Assembly (NCBI GenBank): GCA_046546235.1
Contig: JBKGYG010000001.1
Coordinates: 1 to 64,000, forward strand
DNA from: JBKGYG01 sp046546235
GTDB taxonomy: Bacteria; Bacillota; Clostridia; Lachnospirales; DSM-24629
DNA: 64,000 nucleotides
Reading direction: 5' to 3'
Shown here: one piece after another, positions 1 to 8,072 of the stretch
Position numbering within the stretch: the stretch's first letter is position 1
How the letters are laid out: every line of letters begins with the position of its first letter
Made by a program: the position numbers and the translations under genes
The notes under the pieces: generated by a model
What the model saw: only the letters and a program-made list of their open reading frames with translations
What the model was told of the DNA's origin: nothing
The model's database searches: none

Positions 1-121
1 TATCGGAACCACATATACCAGTATATTTAACCTTTATTAATACTTGTCCATCTTTAGGAGAAGGGGTAGGGATCTCCTCATATCTCATATCTTCTCTTGC
101 ATGCAAAACTCCTGCTTTCAT
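1..121 (-). CDS. Zinc-type alcohol/polyol dehydrogenase, N-terminal fragment
   Basis: Only the first 40 residues lie in the window; the gene runs off the left edge. The ATG is at 119-121 and is preceded by AGGAGTGG at good spacing. The start MKAGVLHAREDMRYEE followed by a G-I-C-G-S-D motif is the N-terminus of medium-chain zinc dehydrogenases; the Cys of GICGSD is the first catalytic zinc ligand in that family. Members near sugar kinases usually oxidise a polyol or polyol phosphate to a ketose using NAD (sorbitol, galactitol-1-phosphate and threonine dehydrogenase relatives). It starts 15 bases after the FGGY kinase stop, so it should be the fourth gene of the carbohydrate operon. The substrate cannot be told from this fragment. 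Confidence 0.8.
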   Translation of the reverse strand, partial: MKAGVLHAREDMRYEEIPTPSPKDGQVLIKVKYTGICGSD

Positions 122-136
122 ATTTCCACTCCTTAA

Positions 137-1627
137 CTATTCATTTTTACTAAAAGTATTTTTCAAATCTTCATAAAGACCTAAATATAATTTCATAGAT
201 TTTTGATAAATTTCATGATTTTCTCTATTTGGTTCTTGAACTCTTGTGATAATAACTGTTTCTCTTACTGCTTCCTCGAAATTAGCATATAGTCCTACTC
301 CTACTCCTGCTAAAATTGCCGCTCCTAATGTTGTTGCAGTATCTGATGTTGGAATACTAATCTTACAACCTATAACATCTGCATATATCTGCATCCATAA
401 CTTACTATTTGCAGCACCACCCATAGCTCTTAAATCTAACTCTTTAATATTTACTCCTGCTCCTTCAGCTATTTTAAAATTGTGCATTACTGAATATACC
501 ACACCTTCTAAAGCAGCCCTAATCATATGAGCTTTAGTTTTATCAAACCCCAAACCATAAAAAACTGCTTTTGCATCTGGATTCCAGATTGGGCAACGCT
601 CACCTGCCATATATGGTAAAAAAGTAACTCCATCTGCTCCAGGCGAAATTTCTTCTGCTAGAGCTGTTAACTCATCAAAAGATTTTCCTTCTCCTAATTC
701 TTGTTTAAACCATCTAAGTACGCCTCCGCCCCCAACAGTTCCTCCTTGTAGCAACCATAAATCAGGTACAACGTGAGGACTTAAAATTAGTTTTGGATGA
801 GCTATGTGTTTATCCATACATATACTCATTCCCCCAGCTTGACCGCCTTGTAGCTGAGTCTGTTTCGAAAGATATACTCCTGCTCCTAATGTTCCACAAG
901 CTGCGTCAAGCCCTCCAGCAACTACAGGCGTACCTTCTGCTAAACCTGTCATCTTAGCTGCTGACTTTGTGACCTTCCCTATAATGTCATGACATTGGTA
1001 CAGATTTGGAACTTTATCAAGAGTTAAGCCCATATCTTCTGCTATATTCTCATCATAACTACAAGTTTTTGTGTTATAAAAATGAAAACCATAACATTGA
1101 CATTTATCTGCTGAAAAAACACCAGTAAGTTTCATTCCTATATAGCTATTACTATATAAAAATTTATAAGTATTCTTATATATTCCAGGCTTATTTTCCT
1201 TAAACCATAACATTTTGGGCGTAGTAAATGATGGGGAAAAAGCATTACCTGCAACATCAAAAATTCTTTCTTCTCCAATCTCTTTTGTCACACGCTCTGT
1301 TATATCTTTTGCCCTTGTATCCATCCAAATTGGTGTATTATATAGACAATTCCCTTCTTTGTCCACAGGTATTGTTGACCAACTTTGTCCATCAATACCA
1401 ATGCCAACGATTTCATTTGACATAATTTTAGCTTTTGATATACAATCCTTTATAGCTATACATATGCTATCCCACCATTCCTCTGGATTTTGCTCTACCC
1501 AACCTGGCTTTGGATAATAAACTTTGTATCCTTGGTTAGATTGTGCTAAAACTACACCTTTTCTATTAAAAATGGCAACTTTGCAAGCTGATGTCCCAAT
1601 ATCTATACCTAACAATAATTCACTCAT
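137..1627 (-). CDS. xylB: FGGY-family carbohydrate kinase, xylulokinase-like
   Basis: This 496-residue protein has the length and layout of FGGY kinases. The N-terminal phosphate-binding motif G-I-D-I-G-T-S sits near residues 7-13, a GGLDAACG segment lies mid-protein, and a C-terminal RAMGGAANSKLWMQIYADV stretch corresponds to the second FGGY signature and ATP-binding lobe. The family phosphorylates ketoses or polyols with ATP in the cytoplasm; this one looks most like xylulokinases (D-xylulose to xylulose 5-phosphate), but substrate assignment within the family is unreliable. Its start lies 2 bases after the aldolase stop, so the genes are probably translationally coupled. With the aldolase, the epimerase-like protein and the dehydrogenase it would form a pathway that oxidises, isomerises, phosphorylates and cleaves a sugar or polyol. 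Confidence 0.85.
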   Translation of the reverse strand: MSELLLGIDIGTSACKVAIFNRKGVVLAQSNQGYKVYYPKPGWVEQNPEEWWDSICIAIKDCISKAKIMSNEIVGIGIDGQSWSTIPVDKEGNCLYNTPIWMDTRAKDITERVTKEIGEERIFDVAGNAFSPSFTTPKMLWFKENKPGIYKNTYKFLYSNSYIGMKLTGVFSADKCQCYGFHFYNTKTCSYDENIAEDMGLTLDKVPNLYQCHDIIGKVTKSAAKMTGLAEGTPVVAGGLDAACGTLGAGVYLSKQTQLQGGQAGGMSICMDKHIAHPKLILSPHVVPDLWLLQGGTVGGGGVLRWFKQELGEGKSFDELTALAEEISPGADGVTFLPYMAGERCPIWNPDAKAVFYGLGFDKTKAHMIRAALEGVVYSVMHNFKIAEGAGVNIKELDLRAMGGAANSKLWMQIYADVIGCKISIPTSDTATTLGAAILAGVGVGLYANFEEAVRETVIITRVQEPNRENHEIYQKSMKLYLGLYEDLKNTFSKNE

Positions 1628-1629
1628 TT

Positions 1630-2484
1630 TTAATACCTCGCTTTACCATCACAACCGCAAACTTTCATACGATTAATTACTATTTGTTTTGTGTTTTCTC
1701 TCCCTGCTGCATTATATTTTTTAGGATCATAAGTATCTGGATTATTTAACAATACCTCTTTTACTCCATTACTAAAAGCAATTCTAAGCTCTGTAGCAAA
1801 ATTCACTTTACAAATACCTCTCTTAATACTTTCTCTTACGGCATCATCAGACAAACCTGAGGCTCCATGTAATACCAGTGGAATATCCACGACTCTACGA
1901 ATCTTACTTAATAGATCTAAATCAAGTTTAGGTTCCCCACTATATATTCCGTGAGCTGTTCCTATAGCTACCGCTAAAAAAGTTACTCTAGTCTTTTCAA
2001 CAAATTCCTTTGCTTCATTTGGATCTGTATAACCGCCTTTTCCACCATCTAAATCGTCTTCTTTCCCCCCAACTTTTCCTAGCTCTGCTTCAACTGGAAC
2101 CCTAGAAGGCATGCAAGCATCCACAACCTTTTGTGTCATCTTAATATTTTCGTTAAAAGGACTATGAGAACCATCTATCATAATAGATGTATATCCTACT
2201 CTTAATGCTTGCATTGCTAATTCATAACTGTTCCCATGATCCAAATGAATTGCTACCGGAACACTAGTGGTTTCAGCTGCTGCCTTAACCATTGCATAAT
2301 AATATTCCAATCCTGCATATTTCACTGTTGAAGGTGTAGTTTGTAAAATAACTGGAGCTTTTAATTCTTCTGAAGCAGCAATAACTGCCTGCACCATCTC
2401 CATATTTTCAACATTAAAAGCACCTACTGCATATTTTCTTTTTTGAGCATCTAGTAATAATTGTTCTGTAGTAACTAGTGACAT
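1630..2484 (-). CDS. Class II ketose-bisphosphate aldolase (GatY/KbaY/FbaA family)
   Basis: This is a zinc-dependent class II aldolase of about 284 residues. It cleaves a ketose 1,6-bisphosphate (fructose or tagatose) to dihydroxyacetone phosphate and glyceraldehyde 3-phosphate. The metal and substrate motifs are visible in order: AIHLDHG (zinc His), EAELG, AIGTAHG (His) and LVLHGASG (His). A longer reading from a TTG at 2493 is possible, but AAAGGAAG is about 10 bases from the ATG at 2484 and only 1-2 bases from the TTG, and the family normally starts M-S/A-L-V-T, so the ATG is chosen. Placement beside an FGGY kinase and a polyol-type dehydrogenase favours a tagatose-bisphosphate-like or other peripheral role over central glycolysis. 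That is inference. Confidence 0.85.
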   Translation of the reverse strand: MSLVTTEQLLLDAQKRKYAVGAFNVENMEMVQAVIAASEELKAPVILQTTPSTVKYAGLEYYYAMVKAAAETTSVPVAIHLDHGNSYELAMQALRVGYTSIMIDGSHSPFNENIKMTQKVVDACMPSRVPVEAELGKVGGKEDDLDGGKGGYTDPNEAKEFVEKTRVTFLAVAIGTAHGIYSGEPKLDLDLLSKIRRVVDIPLVLHGASGLSDDAVRESIKRGICKVNFATELRIAFSNGVKEVLLNNPDTYDPKKYNAAGRENTKQIVINRMKVCGCDGKARY

Positions 2485-2591
2485 GATGTCCAATCTTCCT
2501 TTCTATTATAGCTTTATTTGCTTTACAATAACTGATAAATCTTAGTATATGGTAAAAAATAAAAAGAATACTTTTGCTTTTTTTTATCTAC

Positions 2592-2624
2592 AATCTAAGA
2601 ACTGTCATTAGGCAGTCTCAGATT
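2592..2624. repeat. Hairpin repeat, copy 1
   Basis: The core ACTGTCATTAGGCAGTCT at 2601-2618 folds as a stem around an ATTA loop. An outer stem, AATCT (2592-2596) with AGATT (2620-2624), extends it. The same 18-base core recurs 190 bases away. The stem is better paired if read on the plus strand (G-U) than on the minus strand (C-A). Confidence 0.65.
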
Positions 2625-2631
2625 CCGTTAA

Positions 2632-2671
2632 AAACCTTAAATGTTTGACCGTTAGGGAGTTTTTAAGGTTT
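2632..2671. repeat. 10-bp inverted repeat
   Basis: AAACCTTAAA at 2632-2641 is the perfect reverse complement of TTTAAGGTTT at 2662-2671, with a 20-base loop. There is no T-run suited to intrinsic termination on the minus strand. Its function is unknown. Confidence 0.55.
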
Positions 2672-2781
2672 AGGAATAACAATTGGAACGAACTTAGTTT
2701 TTCTTCAAATATTTAACCTGAACGTTTTGTATATATATTTATCTACGGATCTACGGAAAATTCCTAAATTATTATTTTGTC

Positions 2782-2818
2782 TACAAACTGACTGTCATTA
2801 GGCAGTCTTTATATTGTA
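2782..2818. repeat. Hairpin repeat, copy 2
   Basis: This is a second exact copy of the 18-base core (2791-2808) with the ATTA loop. Here the inner stem is 7 bp and the outer stem is a different pairing, TACAA (2782-2786) with TTGTA (2814-2818). The outer stem is thus kept while its sequence differs from copy 1. Confidence 0.65.
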
Positions 2819-2832
2819 ATATTTAACTTGTC

Positions 2833-3747
2833 TTATAACACAAACTGATTTATGTACTGTTTACTTAGTTTTAATGAGTTCTCAATATCTTCAACAGTAT
2901 CTTCAAATGCCTTATCTTCAACTTCAATACAAACGCTACCTTTATATTTTATATCAGTTAAAGCAGATATAAATTTACCCCAATCAACATCACCTAACCC
3001 TGGAAGTTTTGGAGATATAAATTCAAGTGGTGTAGCTAATACACCAACATCATTTAATTTATCTGGATAAACTTTTATATCTTTTATATGTGCATGAAAA
3101 ATCTTGTTTTTGAACTCATATATTGGTTTAATATAATCTATTTGTTGCCATACAAGATGTGATGGATCATAATTTAAACCGAAATTATCTGAAGGTATTA
3201 ATTCAAACATTTTCCTCCATATAGCAGGAGTTGTTGCCAGATTTTGACCTCCAGGCCATTCATCTTCTGTAAATAACATAGGGCAATTTTCTATCCCAAT
3301 ACTAACATTATGTTCTTCTGCATATTTTATAATAGGTGTCCATACTTTTTTAAATATATCTAAATTCTCACTTACGCTTTTATTTTGATCTCTTCCAACA
3401 AATGTATTCACAACCCCAATATCTAATAATTTAGCTGCTTTAATTATCTTTTTAATATGATCTATATAGAATTCTCTTTTTTCAATGTCTGAATCCATTG
3501 TATTTGGATAATATCCTAATCCCGAAATTTCAATTCCACTTTTTTTAATATAATCTTTATAATAATTTACTTTCTCTTCATCTAATGAATTAACATTAAT
3601 ATGAGTTACTCCCGCATATCTTCTTTCTGCTTTTCCTACAGGCCAACACATCAATTCTACACTTTCAAAACAATTATCTACTGCAAATTCAATAACTTCT
3701 TCAAAGCCCTTATGAGCTAATATAGCACTAACAAATCCTAATTTCAT
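2833..3747 (-). CDS. Sugar phosphate isomerase/epimerase (xylose-isomerase-like TIM barrel)
   Basis: The protein has 304 residues and a single TIM barrel of the AP-endonuclease-2/xylose-isomerase-like superfamily. Metal-ligand-type motifs are visible: SIGIENCPM (Glu), GLNYDPSHLVWQ (Asp, His), FHAHIKD (His) and a late VCIEVED (Glu). Family members isomerise or epimerise ketoses, or act as inosose dehydratases, so the exact reaction is open. Translation most likely starts at the ATG at 3747, which has AAGGAGG just upstream; an in-frame ATG at 3768 lies before that ribosome site and has none of its own. It is the first full-length gene of the carbohydrate operon, after a leader holding two mini-ORFs. 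Confidence 0.78.
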   Translation of the reverse strand: MKLGFVSAILAHKGFEEVIEFAVDNCFESVELMCWPVGKAERRYAGVTHINVNSLDEEKVNYYKDYIKKSGIEISGLGYYPNTMDSDIEKREFYIDHIKKIIKAAKLLDIGVVNTFVGRDQNKSVSENLDIFKKVWTPIIKYAEEHNVSIGIENCPMLFTEDEWPGGQNLATTPAIWRKMFELIPSDNFGLNYDPSHLVWQQIDYIKPIYEFKNKIFHAHIKDIKVYPDKLNDVGVLATPLEFISPKLPGLGDVDWGKFISALTDIKYKGSVCIEVEDKAFEDTVEDIENSLKLSKQYINQFVL

Positions 3748-3760
3748 AGTCTTTTCCTCC

Positions 3761-3811
3761 TTAGTCATTTAAAGTCAATATCTTGTGAATTTCTTCTGTC
3801 ATTTTATTCAT
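3761..3811 (-). CDS. 16-codon mini-ORF in the operon leader
   Basis: An ATG at 3811 follows AAAGGAGATCTTA, a strong ribosome site, and encodes MNKMTEEIHKILTLND before a TAA at 3761. The stop overlaps the ribosome site of the epimerase-like gene, so translation of this peptide would end right at that site. It could be a leader peptide that couples translation, or the scar of a deleted gene. I recognise no family. Confidence 0.4.
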   Translation of the reverse strand: MNKMTEEIHKILTLND

Positions 3812-3822
3812 TAAGATCTCCT

Positions 3823-3840
3823 TTAGACACTATCTTCCAT
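3823..3840 (-). CDS. 5-codon mini-ORF in the operon leader
   Basis: The sequence GGGTGGTG, then an ATG at 3840, then four codons and a TAA gives MEDSV. Its stop lies directly before the AAAGGAG of the 16-codon ORF. Two successive short reading frames, each with a ribosome site, suggest either a leader-peptide relay or gene remnants. The call rests on spacing alone. Confidence 0.25.
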   Translation of the reverse strand: MEDSV

Positions 3841-3904
3841 AAGTATGCACCACCCTTTTATGCTATTTTTAAACTATATATTTTTATATCTTCTTTATAT
3901 AAAA

Positions 3905-3913
3905 ATCATACCA
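3905..3913 (-). promoter_or_regulatory. Extended -10 promoter candidate for the carbohydrate operon
   Basis: On the minus strand the sequence reads TGG-TATGAT, a TGn-extended -10 element, with only a weak -35. It lies about 160 bases before the first full gene and upstream of both mini-ORFs. No convincing catabolite-repression (cre) site was found nearby. Confidence 0.4.
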
Positions 3914-3936
3914 GCAATAAAAGCACAACAAAACAA

Positions 3937-5796
3937 CTAATGAAAAAATTCATAAACTGCTTTAGCTGCTTTATAATTAAGTCCTTCAACTTTTTCCAAT
4001 TCTTCTATAGTTGCTTTGCGTATATTTTCTACCGAATTAAATTTTCTAATTAAAGCTTTTCTTCTTACTGGTCCAATTCCTTTAATATCATCAAGAATAG
4101 ATTGAACCTGCGTTTTGCTTCTAAGCTTTCTATGATATTCAATAGCAAATCTGTGGACTTCATCTTGTATTCTTGTTAATAATTTGAATGCTTCTGTGTT
4201 TTTATCTATTGAAATTTCTTCCCCATTATAATATAACCCCCTTGTCCTATGATGGTCGTCCTTAACCATACCACATACAGGTATATCTATTGCCAATGAA
4301 TTTAATACTTTTAATGCAATATTTACTTGCCCTTTACCCCCATCCATTAGTATTAAATCTGGTAAAAATGTAAATTTACCATATTCCTTTCCAAGCCCCT
4401 TTTCCTCTAATTCCTTTCTCTCCCTGATAGCATGAGTAAATCTACGTGTTAAAACTTCCTCCATACTTGCATAATCATCAGGACCCTTTACCCACTTTAT
4501 CTTGAATTTACGATAATCACTTCTTTTAGGCTTTCCATTCTCATATACTACCATAGAGCCTACAGATTGGAAACCACCTGTATTAGAAATATCATAAGCC
4601 TCTATTCTATTTACTTCCTGCCCCAACCTTAAATATTTAATAATATCTTTTACTGCTCCTATAGTTCTCTTTTCCTCTCTCTTTATTTTTTCTCCAAATT
4701 GCTCTAATGTAAGAATAGCATTTTTAGCTGCTAATTCTACTAGTTTTGATTTTTCTCCTTTTACTGGCACTTTAATATATACTTTATGCCCTCTTTTTTC
4801 AGATAACCATTCATTTATTATCTTTTTGTCTTCTATCTCTTCTTGTAATATTAGCTCTTTTGGTATATATGGTGTTCCTGAATAAAATTGCTTTACGAAA
4901 TTAGTCATAACTTCTGTGCGTTCTAATTCCTCTACACCATTTAATCTAAAATGTTCCCTACCAACTAATTTACCATTTCTCACAAAAAAAACTTGAACTA
5001 GTGCTTCGTTGTGAGCTCTTGCAAAAGCAATTATATCTTGATCCTCCATTGTAGAATTTATCATTTTTTGCTTTTGTGCAATATGTTTAACACTATTTAG
5101 TTGATCTCTCAATTCTGCCGCTTTTTCAAACTCTAGCTGCTCAGATGCTTCTACCATTTTCTCCTCTAACATTTTAGTAACATGATTAAACTGCCCTCCA
5201 AGAAAATCGAGGATCTCATCAATCATTTTCTTATAATCTGACTCATTTATATGTCCTTGACAAGGAGCTAAGCATTGCATCATGTGATAATTTAAACAAG
5301 GCCTTTCTTTGCCTGTATCTTTAGGTAAATTTCTATTACAAGTTCTTATCTTCCAGATTTTCTGTATTAAATCAATAGTTTCCTTCACATCTTTTCCACT
5401 TGTATAAGGCCCAAAGTATTTCGCTTTATCTTTTTTCATATTCCTAGTGAATAATACTCTAGGAAATATTTCATTTACTGTTACTTTAATATAAGGATAA
5501 TGTTTATCATCTTTTAGCATAGTGTTATATTTCGGTCTATGCAATTTTATCAAATTACATTCTAATATTAAAGCTTCTAACTCTGAGTCAGTAACGATAT
5601 ACTCAAAATGATCAATGTTACTAACCATTTTCTTTATTTTAAACATCATATTACGACTACTTTGAAAATATTGTCTCACTCTATTTTTAAGATTAATTGC
5701 TTTACCTATGTATATAATCTGGTCTTTTTTGTTTTTCATTATATAAACACCGGGTTTATTAGGTAACTTTTTCAATTCTTCATTTATATCAAACAA
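3937..5796 (-). CDS. uvrC: UvrC, excinuclease ABC subunit C
   Basis: UvrC makes the two incisions flanking a DNA lesion after UvrA and UvrB load on damaged DNA. The 619-residue protein has the full family layout: an N-terminal GIY-YIG nuclease domain ([18 protein letters not shown], about residues 15-35), a Cys-bearing central region, a UVR motif that contacts UvrB (about 200-235), the RNase-H-like second nuclease domain ([10 protein letters not shown], later [10 protein letters not shown]) and a C-terminal helix-hairpin-helix region ([12 protein letters not shown]). The start is taken as TTG at 5796, 8 bases after AAAAGG, giving the usual [16 protein letters not shown]; a GTG at 5805 overlaps the ribosome site and is unlikely. 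It stands alone, away from uvrBA, with no SOS box seen. Confidence 0.96.
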   Translation of the reverse strand: MFDINEELKKLPNKPGVYIMKNKKDQIIYIGKAINLKNRVRQYFQSSRNMMFKIKKMVSNIDHFEYIVTDSELEALILECNLIKLHRPKYNTMLKDDKHYPYIKVTVNEIFPRVLFTRNMKKDKAKYFGPYTSGKDVKETIDLIQKIWKIRTCNRNLPKDTGKERPCLNYHMMQCLAPCQGHINESDYKKMIDEILDFLGGQFNHVTKMLEEKMVEASEQLEFEKAAELRDQLNSVKHIAQKQKMINSTMEDQDIIAFARAHNEALVQVFFVRNGKLVGREHFRLNGVEELERTEVMTNFVKQFYSGTPYIPKELILQEEIEDKKIINEWLSEKRGHKVYIKVPVKGEKSKLVELAAKNAILTLEQFGEKIKREEKRTIGAVKDIIKYLRLGQEVNRIEAYDISNTGGFQSVGSMVVYENGKPKRSDYRKFKIKWVKGPDDYASMEEVLTRRFTHAIRERKELEEKGLGKEYGKFTFLPDLILMDGGKGQVNIALKVLNSLAIDIPVCGMVKDDHHRTRGLYYNGEEISIDKNTEAFKLLTRIQDEVHRFAIEYHRKLRSKTQVQSILDDIKGIGPVRRKALIRKFNSVENIRKATIEELEKVEGLNYKAAKAVYEFFH

Positions 5797-5856
5797 AATA
5801 ATCACCTTTTCATTGGAATTGTACCCTCAAGCACCTTTGTTGAGACATTGCCAAAT

Positions 5857-5903
5857 AAATACTTCAATGTATTTATTATAACAGATTTGAACTTATATTT
5901 TAA
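5857..5903 (-). promoter_or_regulatory. uvrC promoter candidate with adjacent hairpin
   Basis: A perfect -10 TATAAT (plus positions 5875-5880) lies 17 bases from a weak -35 TTAAAA (5898-5903). Immediately downstream is a 6-bp inverted repeat AAATAC/GTATTT (5857-5874) around the likely transcription start, which could act as an operator or a 5' RNA hairpin. Confidence 0.45.
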
Positions 5904-5936
5904 TTAATAATATCTTACAATAAAAACAAAGAGCAA

Positions 5937-5961
5937 AAGTGGCTGATTATATCAGCCACTT
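5937..5961 (-). terminator. Intrinsic terminator of the NSS transporter operon
   Basis: AAGTGGCTGA and TCAGCCACTT form a perfect 10-bp stem with a 5-base loop. On the minus strand it is followed by TTTTGCTCTTTG. It lies 8 bases after the stop of the small subunit gene. Confidence 0.85.
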
Positions 5962-5969
5962 CTAATTAT

Positions 5970-6068
5970 TTATTCACTTGGTTCATTTAATTTTTTAAGG
6001 CTTATAAAAAATCCGCCCCCTAAAAATATAAAACCAAATAATAACATTGCTACTGCACTTAGTTCCAT
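5970..6068 (-). CDS. MetS-like small subunit of the NSS transporter (32 residues)
   Basis: This is a very short gene with ATG at 6068, a GGAGTGG ribosome site, and a stop 8 bases before a strong terminator. The peptide MELSAVAMLLFGFIFLGGGF... is a single hydrophobic helix followed by a charged tail (KKLNEPSE). A one-helix small protein right after an NSS-family transporter matches MetS, the small subunit needed with MetP for methionine/alanine uptake in Corynebacterium. The position 28 bases after the transporter stop and the shared terminator support a two-gene operon. The assignment rests on size, topology and context because so short a peptide gives little sequence signal. Confidence 0.7.
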   Translation of the reverse strand: MELSAVAMLLFGFIFLGGGFFISLKKLNEPSE

Positions 6069-6096
6069 ATAACCACTCCTATCTATTGATTAGTCT

Positions 6097-7608
6097 TTAT
6101 TCTTCAACATACTCTTCATTTGACTTTTCACTACCTTTAAATGTTGTAAAGATAAAGCCAACTATAATAGTAGCTAACACTACTCCCCATCCACCAATAA
6201 GTAGATAGTTCCAATCATACCCACCATAGGCTTTTCTTATATTATCGATTAAATATATTACATTTATTACCAATAAGCTTAATGGAGTAATATAGCGAAT
6301 CATTATATCCCACCAAGATCCTAGTTTCATATTTGAACCTACATTAAAGTAACCTCTAAGTTTTTTAGCTCCATAAATCCATCCTACTACAATACATTCA
6401 AATATTCCAATAACAATTAAGTTAAAATCATTTACCCAGTGATCTACAATATCTAACCAATATAATCCTGCATTTGTAGCAAAAAACAAACCTGCCAAAA
6501 ATCCCAATATACAAACAGTTGTAACTGTTTTCTTTTTGTTCCAACCAAATTTATCAACTAAACCAGTTATAAATCCTTCTACAATTGAAAATGCTGAGTC
6601 AATACCTAATGTTAATAACATTAAGAAGAAAACTAGAGCAAATATAACTTGTATCCACTCTCCACCTGGAAGTTGAGCAATAGCTTCGGGATATGTTATA
6701 AATGCTAATTCTGGACCACTTAAACTCATATCCGCTATTTTTGTTCCTGATGTATGTTGTAAATATCCAAGGGTTCCAAATACTGCAAACCCTGCAATAA
6801 AACTAATCAAACAATTGGAAAATGCTATAACCATACTATTAGTTGGAATATCTTCCTCTTTAGGAAGGAAACTAGCATAAGCGATCATTATACCAAAAAG
6901 AACAGATAAACTAAAGAAAATCTGACCAAATGCAGCTGCCCAAACATTTATGTCAGTTAATGCATTCCAATCTGGTTTTAAATAATAATTCAACCCATCT
7001 GCTGCTCCAGGTAATGTTATTGCTCTAATCGCAAGTATAACAAGTAAAATAACAGGAAGCGGAACTGTCCACTTAACAATTTTACCTACTGATTTAACCC
7101 CATTACGTATAGAGAACCACACAAATATCCAAGTAAGAAGCAATCCTAAAACTATTGGCCAATTAATCCCACCTAGCTCACCTGCATTGTCAGATATTTT
7201 CAAAACACTTTTATAGAAGAAATCACTACTTGTTGTATTTTTAGTCCAAGCAAGTCTCAACGAATGCCATAGATAATTAAATGTCCAAGCCATTATTATA
7301 CAATAATAAGTTACTATAACAAAACTTGTTGCTAATGGCCACCAACCTAACCACTCAAAACCTTTTTTCTTTCCTAATCTTCTGAATGCTGTTGGAGCCC
7401 CTGCTTGATACTTTTTACCTAATGATAATTCCATAATAAGCAATGGTATCCCTGCTGCTACAATAGCTACAAAGTAAGGTATTAAAAATGCTCCTCCGCC
7501 ATTTGCATATGCTACTCCTGGGAAACGCCACGCATTACCTAACCCTACTGCTGAACCGATTGCTGCCAATATAAATGTGCTTCTCGATCCCCATCTTTCT
7601 CTACTCAT
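6097..7608 (-). CDS. NSS-family sodium-dependent amino-acid transporter
   Basis: This 503-residue integral membrane protein of the neurotransmitter:sodium symporter (SNF/LeuT) family has 11-12 hydrophobic segments. The N-terminal signature, RERWGSRSTFILAAIGSAVG then LGNAWRFPG, holds the unwound first helix that binds sodium and substrate in LeuT. It should import an amino acid with Na+; methionine or alanine is suggested only by the MetS-like peptide encoded next to it. Translation starts at ATG 7608 behind AAAGGAGG. The gene is preceded by a clear promoter and a long untranslated leader with a near-perfect palindrome. Confidence 0.92.
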   Translation of the reverse strand: MSRERWGSRSTFILAAIGSAVGLGNAWRFPGVAYANGGGAFLIPYFVAIVAAGIPLLIMELSLGKKYQAGAPTAFRRLGKKKGFEWLGWWPLATSFVIVTYYCIIMAWTFNYLWHSLRLAWTKNTTSSDFFYKSVLKISDNAGELGGINWPIVLGLLLTWIFVWFSIRNGVKSVGKIVKWTVPLPVILLVILAIRAITLPGAADGLNYYLKPDWNALTDINVWAAAFGQIFFSLSVLFGIMIAYASFLPKEEDIPTNSMVIAFSNCLISFIAGFAVFGTLGYLQHTSGTKIADMSLSGPELAFITYPEAIAQLPGGEWIQVIFALVFFLMLLTLGIDSAFSIVEGFITGLVDKFGWNKKKTVTTVCILGFLAGLFFATNAGLYWLDIVDHWVNDFNLIVIGIFECIVVGWIYGAKKLRGYFNVGSNMKLGSWWDIMIRYITPLSLLVINVIYLIDNIRKAYGGYDWNYLLIGGWGVVLATIIVGFIFTTFKGSEKSNEEYVEE

Positions 7609-7665
7609 TTTTAAAAATACCTCCTTTATTATTTTTAATAAATTTTGCTAATAAAATATAACTTA

Positions 7666-7689
7666 AATTCATTAGCTAGCGAATGAATT
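7666..7689. promoter_or_regulatory. Near-perfect palindrome in the NSS leader
   Basis: AATTCATT and AATGAATT flank a nearly symmetrical AGCTAGCG centre, giving a 24-base dyad about 50 bases downstream of the likely transcription start. It could be a repressor operator or an RNA hairpin. No matching regulator is encoded nearby. Confidence 0.45.
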
Positions 7690-7743
7690 ATTATATAATT
7701 ATGTACGCTTTAGTTATAAGCTTATTAGCATACGTTATGTGTA

Positions 7744-7772
7744 ATTATACTACAGACTTTTAAATTAAACAA
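7744..7772 (-). promoter_or_regulatory. Promoter of the NSS transporter operon
   Basis: On the minus strand a -35 TTGTTT and a perfect -10 TATAAT are separated by 17 bases. The start would lie about 130 bases before the coding sequence. Confidence 0.65.
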
Positions 7773-8031
7773 GAGAAAATGCAATATAGAATTCATCTTC
7801 CTTCATGTTAATGAAACATTTAATTCATATAATGTCTTCTTATTACTATATTTACTACAATTTATTATTTTCATTCCTTATTTTTAACTTTAAATTGATA
7901 AATTATATGCATACTTACTTTTTATGCCTTTCAACTAAGAATTAAATTATAACCTTATATGGCAATATTTTTATGCGCCAAAATTCATTAAAGACTTTTT
8001 CTCTCACGTTATTTAAAGATAACCTCTATAA

Positions 8032-8064
8032 ATAACAGGTAACTATAATACAGCTACCTGTTAT
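8032..8064 (-). terminator. Terminator of the P-loop protein gene
   Basis: ATAACAGGTA and TACCTGTTAT form a 10-bp stem with a 13-base loop just after the stop at 8073. The T-tract that follows on the minus strand is short (TTTATAG). Confidence 0.6.
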
Positions 8065-8072
8065 CAAAATTA

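Larger units (their letters stand above)
2494..2832 (-). other. Repeat-rich 339-bp gap inside the carbohydrate operon
   Basis: There is no credible gene here. The gap between the epimerase-like gene and the aldolase holds two copies of a hairpin whose 18-base core is identical (around 2592-2624 and 2782-2818), a 10-bp inverted repeat (2632-2671) and a tandem 8-base repeat ATCTACGG (2741-2756). No strong promoter was found. It may be an RNA processing or attenuation region, or a decayed intergenic repeat element. Confidence 0.6.
7609..8072. other. 464-bp intergenic region
   Basis: There is no gene on either strand. From left to right it holds the NSS ribosome site, a 24-base palindrome (7666-7689), the NSS promoter (7744-7772), about 250 bases of featureless AT-rich sequence, and the terminator of the P-loop protein gene (8032-8064). 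Confidence 0.7.

Noticed and set aside
2592..2818. A CRISPR-like array
   Set aside because: Only two copies of an 18-base core exist, 190 bases apart, without regular spacers or cas genes.
2494..2832. A catabolite-repression (cre) site in the sugar operon
   Set aside because: Words such as TGGAACGAACTT are too far from the cre consensus to support.
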